A stretch of 64,000 nt of DNA from Arabidopsis thaliana (taxonomy: Eukaryota; Streptophyta; Magnoliopsida; Brassicales; Brassicaceae): NCBI RefSeq assembly GCF_000001735.4, contig NC_003071.7:17583443-17647442 (forward strand), given 5' to 3'. Position numbers and translations under genes: made by a program. Shown here one piece after another: positions 10,263 to 20,887 of this stretch (position 1 is its first letter; every line of letters starts with the position of its first letter). The notes beneath the pieces are model-generated. The model was not told where the DNA came from, did not search any database, and saw only the letters and a program-made list of their open reading frames with translations.

Positions 10263-13121
10263 TTAATCGCCTTGTAGGCAGTAAAGTTGCCGAATATTTC
10301 CCGTCGCTGTCACCAAAAGAAAGAGATACATATAGATCATTGGCTGGCCAAAGGAGTAAATGAACTAGAATGGGGATTTTATTTGATTACCGTATAGCCA
10401 GTCTTTGAAATACATGTGGAACGCTGTAGTGAGTTCTCGTTTTCGGTTTTCTTCGAGAGGTGTTTCTCTCAAGGATTGTCTTGTTTCCTCTAAGTTCTTA
10501 AGCTGCTCAAAACCAAAACACAGTTAAGGGATCAGATGCTGAAGTATGGATGAAAAAGAAACGAGCAATTTTATGCGGAAAGCAAATAAAAAACATACGT
10601 TTGTCTGCTGCACTGCCTTATATGCATCTGGCAATGGAAATGGATTGTCTTTCGTGGAACCAATCGCCTCACCCGCAAACCAGTTTGGGATCTGAACCAG
10701 AGACATTGATGTGAGAAATTAACCCACGAACACAATCTTAATAACCAATATCACTAGTTACTAGAGGAAAATTAAACTAACAAAAAGGGGAATCTAACCA
10801 AAAAGGTAGTGAACTGGTCAGGGTCCACACAAGAAGCCGGTTCAGCTTGTTTATCAGAGGCACCAGTCGGATGTGATAGTGAGTCATGCGGATCAATTGC
10901 TCCGAGCGCCAAGGATTCGTTCCATTTGTTGATAGTTGGCTGAATTCCTACCTCGGTTATGTGCTCCTCCAAGTGTGAGTAAAATGTATTATATGGAGCA
11001 ACCTGGAACAGATAACAGTCACATTGATGCCAACAGTTATAGACAACACATCAGAAGATGTTTCCACTTAACTCAGTTGAAGAAGTGACTTTAACAGCAT
11101 GCTCAATTTTCCAAACACCAGGAACCATTAATACGATCATGACTATACCAGGATATTAACACAGGAAAGATTTAGCCTAGAGTTAAAAGAAAAACTGTAG
11201 TCTATTTATTAATTTCAGCTGAATATCAGGGCGGGAAAGAAGAGTTATGTATGCAGCTCAATCTTAAATAGACATATCACCTGTAGTTTGTGGTTATCAC
11301 CAACTATAAGAGGTCGCTGATTGACTCCCAAAAAGAACACACATTCACGGCAATTGGCGATGCAAATTCGTTTGGTAGCTACAATCACATGAACTCTCTC
11401 ACAATGCTCAACTTTTACTGCCTGCAAAGAACATAAAATATTATCACTGCATTCTAACCTGAACCTCGCTAACAAAGACTAAAACAGAAAGGAGTATATT
11501 TGCCGTACCTTGCCAGCAGCTCCCAGAACGATAGTAGAATCAGAACACCCATACACAGTTGCATATCTCAATGGCGCTAACAGATAAATAACAGAATCAT
11601 GGCAATTGGCAACCTGCAGAATACACAAAACATGCAATTGACGTGCATACATGAGTAAACGAAACTAAATGAGGGATTGCTGTTTAAAATGCAAATTAGT
11701 TGTTCAATACGGACCTTCACTGATCTACCCTTAAGATCAGAAGCCTGCTTGAAAAGTGAGGTCTTAGAGACTCCCTCAATAATACATGGACCTCTGTCGT
11801 TAGATGAAACTTTATTAAGAGCTACACTAGAATCAGCCATTGCAGCATTCTGATCAGAGGCATTAGATGCCCCATTTTCTTTCCCAGAGATTCTGTTAGA
11901 AATGCTTTCTAAGGCGGAAGCTATGTCTTTGAGAAGCCAATCATTCACTTGGGAAGCAGGAACGGGGACAGCGGGCATATCAGGATCAGAATTCGCAAAA
12001 AAAGGAGTAGCTTGGCTTAAAGAAGGTACATCAAATCCCTTATCACCATAATGAACAAGAAACCCAATGTGCTCCAAACTCTCCATAGACAGGACCTGAG
12101 GAGGAGATTCGGACCATCTAGCATGAGATATTCGTTCTTTTCCATTTCCCATAATATTGCATCACAACATAAAATTTTCTATCCATCTGATACAAACATA
12201 AAAAAAGTTTAGCACATACCAAAGAATCATCTCCTTGTCCCTCCACAGGCTCTGCAAGGAGAGAAATAATATTTGCAATGTGCTTTTGCAGATACGATAA
12301 TTGATGAGCTTCTTCATCTGTCGGTGATGGCATAAACCGACGGCTGTTGCTACGAACAAGCTGCAAGATGATGAAAGGAAATTTAACTTAAACTCAACAG
12401 CTACAAGGATGTCTCTACCCATATGATAGAAACAGTAATGAGAACAATTATCGGTAAAATATTTCAAATATCAGACAATCCTTTTCATATGTTTCTGAAT
12501 GATAACGTAATATTATTTAACTTGCATTGCAAAATTATAGTAAAATCCAATGCAAAATGAAATTTTTTAAACCAAATAGATCACAAGATAACGTTTTGAG
12601 CCACATTACATGATTAAGAGAATAAAAAAGCTTGCCTGAATTGGAGATAATGCCGACAAGTATCCATCAAAAGCAGAAGTCGAAGGCCAAACATCAGCCA
12701 CAGAAGCAGAGTCTTTATGCGTCCTAGGCAATAACTTCTTATACGATTGAATGTAGAGAAACAATATCAGATCCCTCAAATCAGCTCCCACGGAATCAAC
12801 TTCCTCAGGTTTGGCCAAAACCAATGGGTCAGTCTCGCAATGGAGCACCGAAGAGAGAGTTTCGAGAACGAGGCGCGCATGGTCATCGGAGATCGAGAGT
12901 GCATCGGAAATGGCAGCAGATCCGACGCGATGATTCGTCGCCAAAGAAGCTAACTTTTGCTTGATCGGAGCTAGAGTTTGAATCGGGTCGGTAAAAACGA
13001 GCTTCTGGATCGGAAGAAGGCCGTGCTCGAAAGGAACACGTCTTGGGTGGATTATTAAATTCGAATTTTGAATCGGGTCTGGGTCAGGTGGTGGTGATTG
13101 GTCGATGAGCTCTTCCGTCAT
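10263..13121 (-). CDS. TBCC/C-CAP domain protein (At2g42230)
   Basis: Nine exons on the minus strand: 13121-12636, 12360-12220, 12095-11715, 11613-11509, 11421-11281, 11002-10799, 10691-10599, 10502-10391 and 10306-10263. They join to 569 codons (568 aa). Intron 1 has a GC donor (CAG then GCAAGC at 12635). The central part, about 300-450, forms the beta-helical C-CAP/TBCC domain, with SDSTIVLGAAGKAVKVEHC typical of its repeated strands. The family includes tubulin cofactor C and TBCCD1, which act in tubulin folding or centrosome/Golgi positioning. The plant function is not established. The paralogue known to me is At3g57890. The acceptor of exon 8 is GAGCAG, so a one-Gln variant is possible. 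Confidence 0.92.
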
Positions 13122-13401
13122 TATGCTTTAAACCAGAGAACGAGAGAAAAAGAACTGTTATGAATGAAGTTGCAGATCTTTGAACATAGGAACAATTGTC
13201 ATCAAGAAGAAGAAAAAAAGAGAGAGAGTGTTATGTTACAGTGTGTGCAACCACATGCTATTATCCTACGCCTGGTGATGAACAATGGGTCAAAAAGGCC
13301 GATATTTAAATGGGCTTTAAACGGCCCATTAAGTAACGCGATTAGTTTCTTCTCCGTTGTAAACTGCGACTTTCACCGGCCACGAGATTAAGTCGTTGTC
13401 A
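13122..13401. promoter_or_regulatory. Bidirectional promoter between TBCC and RRM genes
   Basis: Only 280 bp separate the two divergent start codons. TGGGCT at 13311-13316 and GGCCCAT at 13323-13329 form an inverted site II pair that can serve both directions. GA-rich leader sequence follows on the TBCC side. Confidence 0.75.
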
Positions 13402-15530
13402 ATGGATGATTTGGAAGCTTACTATTCTCACTATAATTTACCGGCGATGGTTCCTCCTCCGCCGCCGGGAGTTTCTCCGATTCCAATTACTTCAGCTCAT
13501 TCCGTCTATTTGCCTACCCATGTCTCAATTGGAGCTCGCGATGAGGTTAGGACGCTTTTCGTCGCCGGACTTCCTGAAGATGTCAAGCCTCGGGAGATCT
13601 ACAATCTCTTTCGTGAGTTCCCAGGATATGAGACTTCGCATCTCCGGAGCTCAGATGGAGCTAAGGTAATCATTTTCTATCTCTCCGGATTTGTGATTTG
13701 GGTAATGATGTTTCCCGGCGAAGAGACTGAGAATCTTACTTTATTTGTTTGGTAGCCCTTCGCATTTGCTGTGTTCTCGGATCTGCAATCAGCTGTAGCG
13801 GTGATGCATGCTCTCAATGTGAGTACAAATTTCTTCAAACTTGCTCTTGCAATGTGTCGCCGATGTATCTACTTACAAAGCATTAAGTAAATTTGGTATC
13901 TTTATGGTTGTTCTTAATTCAATCTAGTAAATTGAAATCATTCGGTTGGGATTTGTATGCGTAAGTGAATAAGCTTTGTCATTTGCCTAGATTAAGAAAC
14001 TTTCTGAATTTTATTTCTGAACCTTTCAGGGAATGGTGTTTGATCTTGAAAAGCATTCTACTCTTCACATTGACCTTGCCAAATCAAATCCCAAATCTAA
14101 GCGTTCAAGAACAGGCAAGTAGTAGGATTCTTTCGGTTCGGTAGCTCAATAAAAATTTGACCTTTGCTATTGTTGTGTTAATTTTTATTTTGTGATTTTT
14201 GTGATATGGTAGATGATGGTTGGGAAAGCTTGAAAAAACTCAAGTCTTGGAACACTACTACTGAATCTGGTAAGATCATTGGCACACACCTTCATCTTGA
14301 GGCTTCTTGTAACCTTCTGTATTTTATGTTTCTTGTAACTGAATGTTTGTGTAGTATATATATTTTCAAACTTCCAATCTTCATGACCATCACGCTCATG
14401 CATGCTAGCTCTTTTTGGTTTAAGATTTCACACTTGGGCTTTAAGTGCCGTCAACATGGTTTCACGTTTCTGAAAACTCACACTGCACATTCTTGCACGT
14501 TTGGGCACTAGCAGGTTTTGGCAGCTTTCAAACTCCTGGAATGAGTAGTTCTGCTTACAACACAATTGGTTATTCACCTGCACAAAGGTCATCTGCACTA
14601 CTTGAGCACATTTCTAGTTCCTTGTGAATGCTTAGATTCTGTTTCTTTGTTGCACACTCTTTTCTTGTACCTCTGCCTTGAAAATCTGACCTACTTAAGG
14701 ATTAGCTGAACTAGTCCTAGCTCACATGTCTAGATACTGGTTACGAGAGTGCTTGTTCTTTCTTAGCTATTAGCTCACGAAACTCAGGGTCTCATTAAAT
14801 TCTTTTTGCTCGTTCAGTCAAGGAATTGCTAATGTTGCTGGGAGGGCACCGACTTCTAGAAAACCTGTAAGCTTCTGCCTATTTTATACTTCATATGAGT
14901 ATTGTTTTCTGTCTGGACGAAAAACAGTGAGGTAAACTATTCTTACCAGTGAACATGACAATCTTTGTTCCTTTGACAGAGTAAGGCGGCAGATCCTTGT
15001 CCAACACTTTTCATAGCGAATATGGGACCAAATTGCACCGAAGCTGAGCTAATTCAAGTTTTCTCGAGGTAAGAATACTCTATTCTCCACGCAAAACTGT
15101 AACCACTAGAGATAGTTTTCACTCTCTTTCCTCTCAGATGCCGTGGATTCTTGAAGCTGAAGATTCAGGGTACATATGGGACTCCTGTTGCATTTGTTGA
15201 TTTCCAGGTACAGCTCTTGCAATATCTTTTTCTTTAAATCGAGAGAGATCCTAGTTTGTTTAAAGAGTGAATTGACTCTCGCATGTTTACTTTGATATGT
15301 GGCTTTGCAGGACGTCAGTTGCTCAAGTGAAGCACTACATACTCTTCAAGGCACAGTGCTTTACTCATCCCTCACTGGGGAAGTTTTGAGGCTGCAGTAT
15401 CCTTCACTTCTTCCCATTTTATTTCTTTGTTTTTTACTCGTGGGACTTCACCGCTTTCCGAAAAACTGACTTAACAAGCAATATTAGATATGCTAGATCA
15501 CGGATGGGAATGCGTAAGAAGATTAATTAG
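13402..15530 (+). CDS. Two-RRM RNA-binding protein (At2g42240)
   Basis: Ten exons: 13402-13665, 13756-13818, 14030-14114, 14213-14269, 14515-14587, 14818-14866, 14980-15068, 15138-15207, 15311-15396 and 15488-15530. They sum to 293 codons (292 aa). RRM1 (about 50-130) has RNP2 TLFVAGLP and RNP1 KPFAFAVF. RRM2 (about 205-285) has TLFIANMG and TPVAFVDF. The N-terminus carries a Pro-rich stretch. Intron 3 has a GC donor (ACAG then GCAAGT at 14115). Exon 5 has a TAG-CAG tandem acceptor. Without the last intron the frame runs on to a different tail and a TGA. The spliced tail QYARSRMGMRKKIN matches related plant proteins. The family resembles cpo/RBPMS- and Scw1-like RNA binders. The target RNA is unknown. 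Confidence 0.9.
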
Positions 15531-16632
15531 GGTTAGAATTGATTAAGCTCTGATAAGTAAAGATAAAGTAGAAATGTCATGCCAAAACAGCATAGGTACT
15601 GAACTTTGCTATATGTATGTATAGTTAGAGTCCGCAGATTATAATTTATCATGGTTCCTTCATACCCAAAGGAGGAGAATAGTGTTGTTGGGGTCGTCAA
15701 TAATCCATATGGTCAAGTTTAATCGTCATCGTAGTAGCAAACTAACTGTGAGTTACCGTCAAAGACCATTTATGGCCCACGTAAAACGACGCCGTTTAAA
15801 TCTGAGTCAAAGCCCATTTGTGGCCCACGTCGAAACACAGTCGTTTCACTCCGACTAGTAAACTAAAATCCCGGAAATTCTCATCCGCATGAGCTCCGGT
15901 GAAAAATGGAGACGTAAGCAGGAGCCTCTCGTCTCTGCAATCTGAGACCTCGAAAGACCTAAAATCCTTCAACAGGTAACACTTTAATTCCTCTTTCGCC
16001 TAGAAAGAATCTCGTGTTTGTTTTTGGGTTTTAGCTAAGAATTTTAGGAAAAAGCTTGGAACATATTTGGCTCTCTTATGAATTGCATTTGGTTTGTACT
16101 TATGATCTCTGTGTGGAATCGAATCAAAATTATCAATCTGAAAGTGACAATGATCCCTGGTTTGTCTTTTGTGTTTTTTATTTGGGTTCGGTTTACATGG
16201 TTTCGAACTTTTTCAATTGATTTTTGAGTTCGGTTTTGCATTGGAATTAATAAGGTTTTGAGAAAAGAAAAGAAAAAGAGGCACGCGAGGCGTTTTTTGA
16301 GAGGCGCGAGTGTCTTTCAAAATAGGCTATTTGGTGGGTTAGAACCCACAGAAATTGGATACACGCGCTAAACGCAAGATGGGTGAGAGTGGGTATGAAA
16401 CCGCAAGATCGGTGAGAATGGGTATGACATGGAGCGCTCTGATTGGCTAAAAAACTCAAAATAGTAGACATGTAGCTCCTCCCTTCCTCCTCTCATAATA
16501 GTAGTTATTATTACTTCGTCTAGGCGAGAATGAAATTAAGATTTTTTTCAATCTGAAAGTTGGTGTTTTTAGAGATATACTTCTTGGGAAATCTTACAGA
16601 AACAGGTAACATCTAGCGGTATACATAAGCAC
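15531..16632. other. Spacer with promoter-like block and possible noncoding 5' exon
   Basis: After the RRM gene come two similar blocks at 15776-15800 and 15833-15846 (GGCCCACGT, then a CGTTT context). They are followed by a short exon-like stretch ending in CAACAG/GTAACA at 15975. A small ATG frame MSSGEKWRRKQEPLVSAI lies at 15890-15946. No downstream coding exon is recognisable. A 29-bp tandem repeat sits at 16373-16430. It may be a truncated gene or a noncoding transcript. Confidence 0.45.
16373..16430. repeat. 29-bp imperfect tandem repeat (2 copies)
   Basis: CGCAAGATSGGTGAGARTGG-type units at 16373-16401 and 16402-16430 differ at a few positions. Confidence 0.9.
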
Positions 16633-18267
16633 TTAGAAGGTGTTAAAGTGATCCACAGGATTGCACACAAGTGGTCGAGCCATCTCAGCAGAAAAACCAG
16701 AACCTTGGCTCAGATCGACCTTCTGTCCATCAACACTCTTCCAGTCGAAGCGCTGCACCAATGAACCCACACCTATATGCATCACATTCATGGCAAGGGA
16801 TGCTCCTGGACATCCTCTCCTTCCACTCCCAAATGGAAGGTAACGGAAATTCTGCCCCTTGAACTGCATCTGGTGTTCACCTATCTTCTCTTCAGAGCTC
16901 TCTAGAAATCTCTCGGGGATGAATCTGTCTGCATCTGCCCATAGTTCTGAATCTCGCATGATTGCATAAACATTTACGAGTACACGGGTTTTTGACTTGA
17001 CAAGGCACCCGTTCACCTGGCAGTCTTCTGCGCATTCTCTTATGATCAGAGGAGCTGAAGGGTGGAGCCTCAGAGTTTCCCTTAGGACAGCTCGGAGGTA
17101 AGGAAGGTTAGGAACATCTGATTCTTTCACCAGTCTTTTACTTCCAACAACGTTATTGATCTCTTCTCGTAACTTGTTGAACGCTTGTGGATGGTTTATT
17201 AGTTGCCCCATTGCCCACTGCATTGCTGCTGCTGATGTATCTGTTCCCGCCATGAAAACATCCTAGAGAAGTTTCACGCAACACACAGTTTTATCACATC
17301 AAAATAATCAAATTGAAAATTGGATTCTGATTGCAGGTGGGAGGAAACATACCAGCAGGAAAGATTTCATGTCATTCCTCGTTATCTTCATTTCAGCAGT
17401 GGGATCTCTGTAAGTTTCCAACAATATATCCAAAATATCCTTTCTGGTACCATCTTTCTTCTTTGCCTTTGCCTCACGTTCCTTCATAATTCTCTCTACA
17501 AGCAGGTCATATTTCTCCATTACAGCCACTAACTTCTTCCCGTTCCCAGAAAAGTCCATTACTTTCAATGGCCCCAACACATCTCCTACACTGATCTTCC
17601 CCGCAAGCTCCAAACTTTTCTTCACCAGCTCCCTTATCTCTTCTGCTTCATTATCAGTACCTGAACACCTGGTGCTCATCGCCATCCTGCAGATTACATT
17701 GTTGGTGTATTTTATGAACTGGCTACTCAAGTCACAAGGCAACCCTTCTCTGCAACACTTAGCCACAGAATCGACCAGCTTCAGTTTCTCCTCCTCACGG
17801 ATGTCAGCGAATTTCTCCAGCTGTGGAACAGCAAGAAGCTTAGTCATGCACAGCTTCTTCATGAACCTCCAGTAATCTCCATACTGCGCAAGGACAAACC
17901 TGGACCCTCTATACTTGAAATACTCTGCAGAACCAAACTCAGGTCTCGAGGAGAAATTAAGCTCTTGCTCCTTGAAAATCTCTCTCGCCACCGAAGAGCT
18001 TGAGACCACAACGCACTTAGAAGCACCGAGACGTATCTCCATGAGTGGGCCATACTTGTGAGCTAAACTTTGGAATGAGACAGGCAATACTTTGCCTATC
18101 AAATGAAGGTGGCCAATGAATGGTAAAGCTGGAGGGCTCTGTGGCAGCTTCGTAGCAGCCAATGAACCTTGCTCTTTCAAGAACCATTTGAAGAGAGCAT
18201 AAAGCATGAAAGGAAAAGCTAAGGATGTGATGAGAATAATTAGTTTAGTGTTTAGTTTTAAATCCAT
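16633..18267 (-). CDS. CYP712A1: Cytochrome P450 CYP712A1 (At2g42250)
   Basis: Two exons, 18267-17353 and 17262-16633, give 514 aa, a normal P450 length. The start MDLKLN leads into a signal-anchor helix (about 8-26) followed by the proline-rich hinge LPQSPPALPFIG, so it should sit in the ER membrane. Visible motifs are the I-helix oxygen-binding AGTDTS (310-315), K-helix ETLR (367-370), PERF (421-424) and heme loop FGSGRRGCPG with ligand Cys456. The single intron lies just before the I-helix, the conserved A-type P450 position. CYP712 is a sister family of CYP93. Some members in other plants oxidise strigolactones. The substrate of this one is not deducible from sequence. Confidence 0.95.
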
Positions 18268-18797
18268 TGCAGGCAGGTATTGATACAATTTTTGAAGTAT
18301 GCTTGTATTTATATCCAGACACAGACGAATCTTGTTTATTAGATGCTCATTGTAAAGAAAACAAAACAACAGATGTGACCTTTTACCAAATATAAAATGT
18401 GTGACGTAACATATATGAAAATTGTTTGATGGGAATTAAAAAAAAAAAATGATTAGAAGTTTTTATTATTCGAAGGCACTTCCTAGATTGTGACAATTAC
18501 AGATACACACATACAAGAACATCTGCAATTTCTACCAACAAACCAAACTTCTGTACAACTGTTTAACTACAATATCCTGAATCAAGAAGACATCCTCATC
18601 ATACAAAAAGCCTAAAAGTAAAAGGGATCCAACATAAACCCGTGAACTATCTAACAGTTATCTCCCATATGATATATCATCAGAAGATGAATTTCTTCTT
18701 CTTTTTTATCATTAGAAAAATGATAGAATCTCCCTACTATATATCATCACAGAGATGATTACCTCTTTCTAGTGAATCACCAGAGGATGATGAATCA
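18268..18797. other. CYP712A1 promoter and UVI4 3' flank
   Basis: The gap between two minus-strand genes. The side next to the P450 start includes its leader and promoter. The rest is the UVI4 3' UTR, with several ATCATC-rich stretches near 18677-18800. No gene is seen. Confidence 0.5.
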
Positions 18798-19841
18798 TCA
18801 TCGCATCGACATTAGCGTCCTAACTCTTTTCTCCCTTTCTGCTCTTTTAGCACTAGGAGTGCTCTTCATTTTCTGAATCTCTTCCATCACAACCTTCTCC
18901 ACTTTATCAATAGAGTTGAGGAGCTTCTTCTCTGGAGTGAGGGCATCTTCTTCCCCTGTGTTTTCTCTTGTGATGTCGAGCAAAATCTGATGGACTTTAG
19001 CAGTTGAGGGTGGCCAAGGACGCTTGAATCCAATAGATGGACCGGGAGTAACCATAGAATAGTCGTGCTCGAGATGAGCACCTGACAACGGTACTAGAGA
19101 ATCAAGAACCCCAAGTTGTTGTGGAGTTGGGGTCTCAATATCTCGGCCAACACCTTCTCCCATACGAGCTCTCCTTCTCTCAATAGCCTGCATATAAGAG
19201 TTTGTAAATAGCCAGACTAAGCAAGCCTTTTGGTAACAGGTTATGACTTATGATATAGTTAACAAAGAGGCTAAGCAAGCCTGTTACAGAAGACTAATCT
19301 AGCTTATAAGCAGCAGATTCTGAACCAATATGCAAATCACAAACCAGATATAAACAGATCACAAATTAGCTATATATCAATGAAAAAAACTCCAGTTAAA
19401 TCTAAGAATAAGCAGACAAATCCAAAATGAGACTAGGTTTAGTGAACTAACCCTAACAACGGCAGAAATATCACGGAGGGGCGTTCTTGGATACCAAGAA
19501 GGTAAGACAGAATTTGAAGCACGAGCCCTTCCACGCCTTGTAACACCCAAGCTCATGTTCTCTCGTCCCTGTGGCGATCTAAATTGAATTTGACCTCTTC
19601 TACCACCACCAGTCCGCCGAATACCGAAATTACCCCTCACAAGCCCACCTCTTCCCGTCATAGATCCTTGACCAATTGACCCAAGTCCTCCTGTAGCTTC
19701 CGATGGCACTCTCTGAACCGGAGACCCAAACAAATTGTGCTGTGTTGCTGGTTCGTCAAGTAAAATACCATGCGAGCGTCTATTGAGAAATGCGGCTGGG
19801 TAATCAACTTGCCTCTCTATTCGATCTCGTGCTTCTGGCAT
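18798..19841 (-). CDS. UVI4: APC/C inhibitor UVI4 / POLYCHOME (At2g42260)
   Basis: Two exons, 19841-19452 and 19187-18798, give 259 aa. The plant-specific UVI4/OSD1 family inhibits the anaphase-promoting complex. UVI4 restrains CCS52A1-driven endoreduplication in the mitotic cycle (established knowledge). All three inhibitor motifs are visible: a GxEN box GREN at 92-95, a D-box RTPLRDIS at 119-126 and the C-terminal Met-Arg (MR) tail. The N-terminal half is Gly/Arg-rich and the C-terminal part is charged with helical potential. The paralogue is OSD1/GIG1. The start is the first ATG in frame. Confidence 0.95.
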
Positions 19842-20887
19842 TTGTGATTGAGCGCTGAAGAAATCAAACAACTATGCCATTAGAACACACCCAAAATCGA
19901 AATCGCAACATTAAAACCCAAGAACTCAGTCTTGTTCTCCATTGTTAATCAGATTTTCTCGAAACCTCATAAACAACAAGAAAAAGAGATCAACTCTTCG
20001 TTTTCGCAACAAATCTCCGTCACATCACAAAGAACCTACTTGAACAAATCAAACCATGGATTTACCTATGAATCTTCAATAGATTCCTTCGTGATAGCTC
20101 GGAATGGCTTCGTGAACGGTAAAGTGGAGGGGACAAAGGAGAAAAAGAGAGAAAAGCTTTTGAGAGAGAGACGATCTGGCAAACAAAATTTAGACCATTT
20201 TCTAGGCGGGTTTTGTAATTGAAAATGAAAAATTTCGAGCTCGCACGTGTCAAAGTGGTTTCACCTGTGTGAAATATTTTGAATTTTTCATCTCACGCGG
20301 GATAAATTTCGTTTTTTTTCAAAGCGCACATTGTCACAATTCGTCAAATTCTTTGTCAGATTTCAATTTTGCCCTTCTGAATAAAACTGGGCTTGTGGCC
20401 CAATTCTATTTACGTACGCATTGCTTTCAAGATCGAATCCTCACCGTTAATTGTCATAGGATCCAACCGCTGCTTTTTACTAATACCAGAAAACCGGATT
20501 GGCTAGTTGGTACGGTCTAATGATACGATAACTTGCTCTGATTATACGAAAACACTCATCAAGAACCAACTCTAATTAATGTTTTCTTCTAATTATAGTT
20601 AAAACGGATTGAACCGGACAATTCCATAATTTTAGTCGGCTTCCGGACAGGCCTTCGTGGGTTTGGAATTTGTGGCCGACAATGTATTGTCGGTTTAAGA
20701 CTTGTTTAGGGTGTATATATAAGACTGTTGAACGAAAAAAAAAAAAAACTCATCGACTCGATCAAATTCTTAAGACGACGATTACGGAGAACGGGAGAGA
20801 GGTAATAGAAGAGTTTTTCGTTCCGAATTTTGTTTTGTTTCATTGATTTAATTCTTGGAATTTGGGGTTTGTTTTTCCGATTTGGTG
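19842..20887. promoter_or_regulatory. Divergent promoter region UVI4 / BRR2B
   Basis: About 1 kb between divergent starts. It holds the GA-rich UVI4 leader, then TGGGCT at 20388-20393 and GGCCCA at 20397-20402 near the middle. These inverted site II elements fit constitutive, proliferation-linked expression of both genes. Short open frames here look like leader sequence, not genes. Confidence 0.55.

Noticed and set aside
16247..16471. 74-codon minus frame in the spacer beside CYP712A1
   Set aside because: It spans the 29-bp tandem repeat and has no recognisable protein character.
20201..20310. E2F-like GGCGGG / CGCGGGA near the UVI4 start
   Set aside because: Neither matches the full WTTSSCSS consensus well enough to report as a site.
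20855..20887. Longer BRR2B start
   Set aside because: The in-frame extension has no ATG; the first ATG at 20888 gives the expected BRR2 N-terminus.
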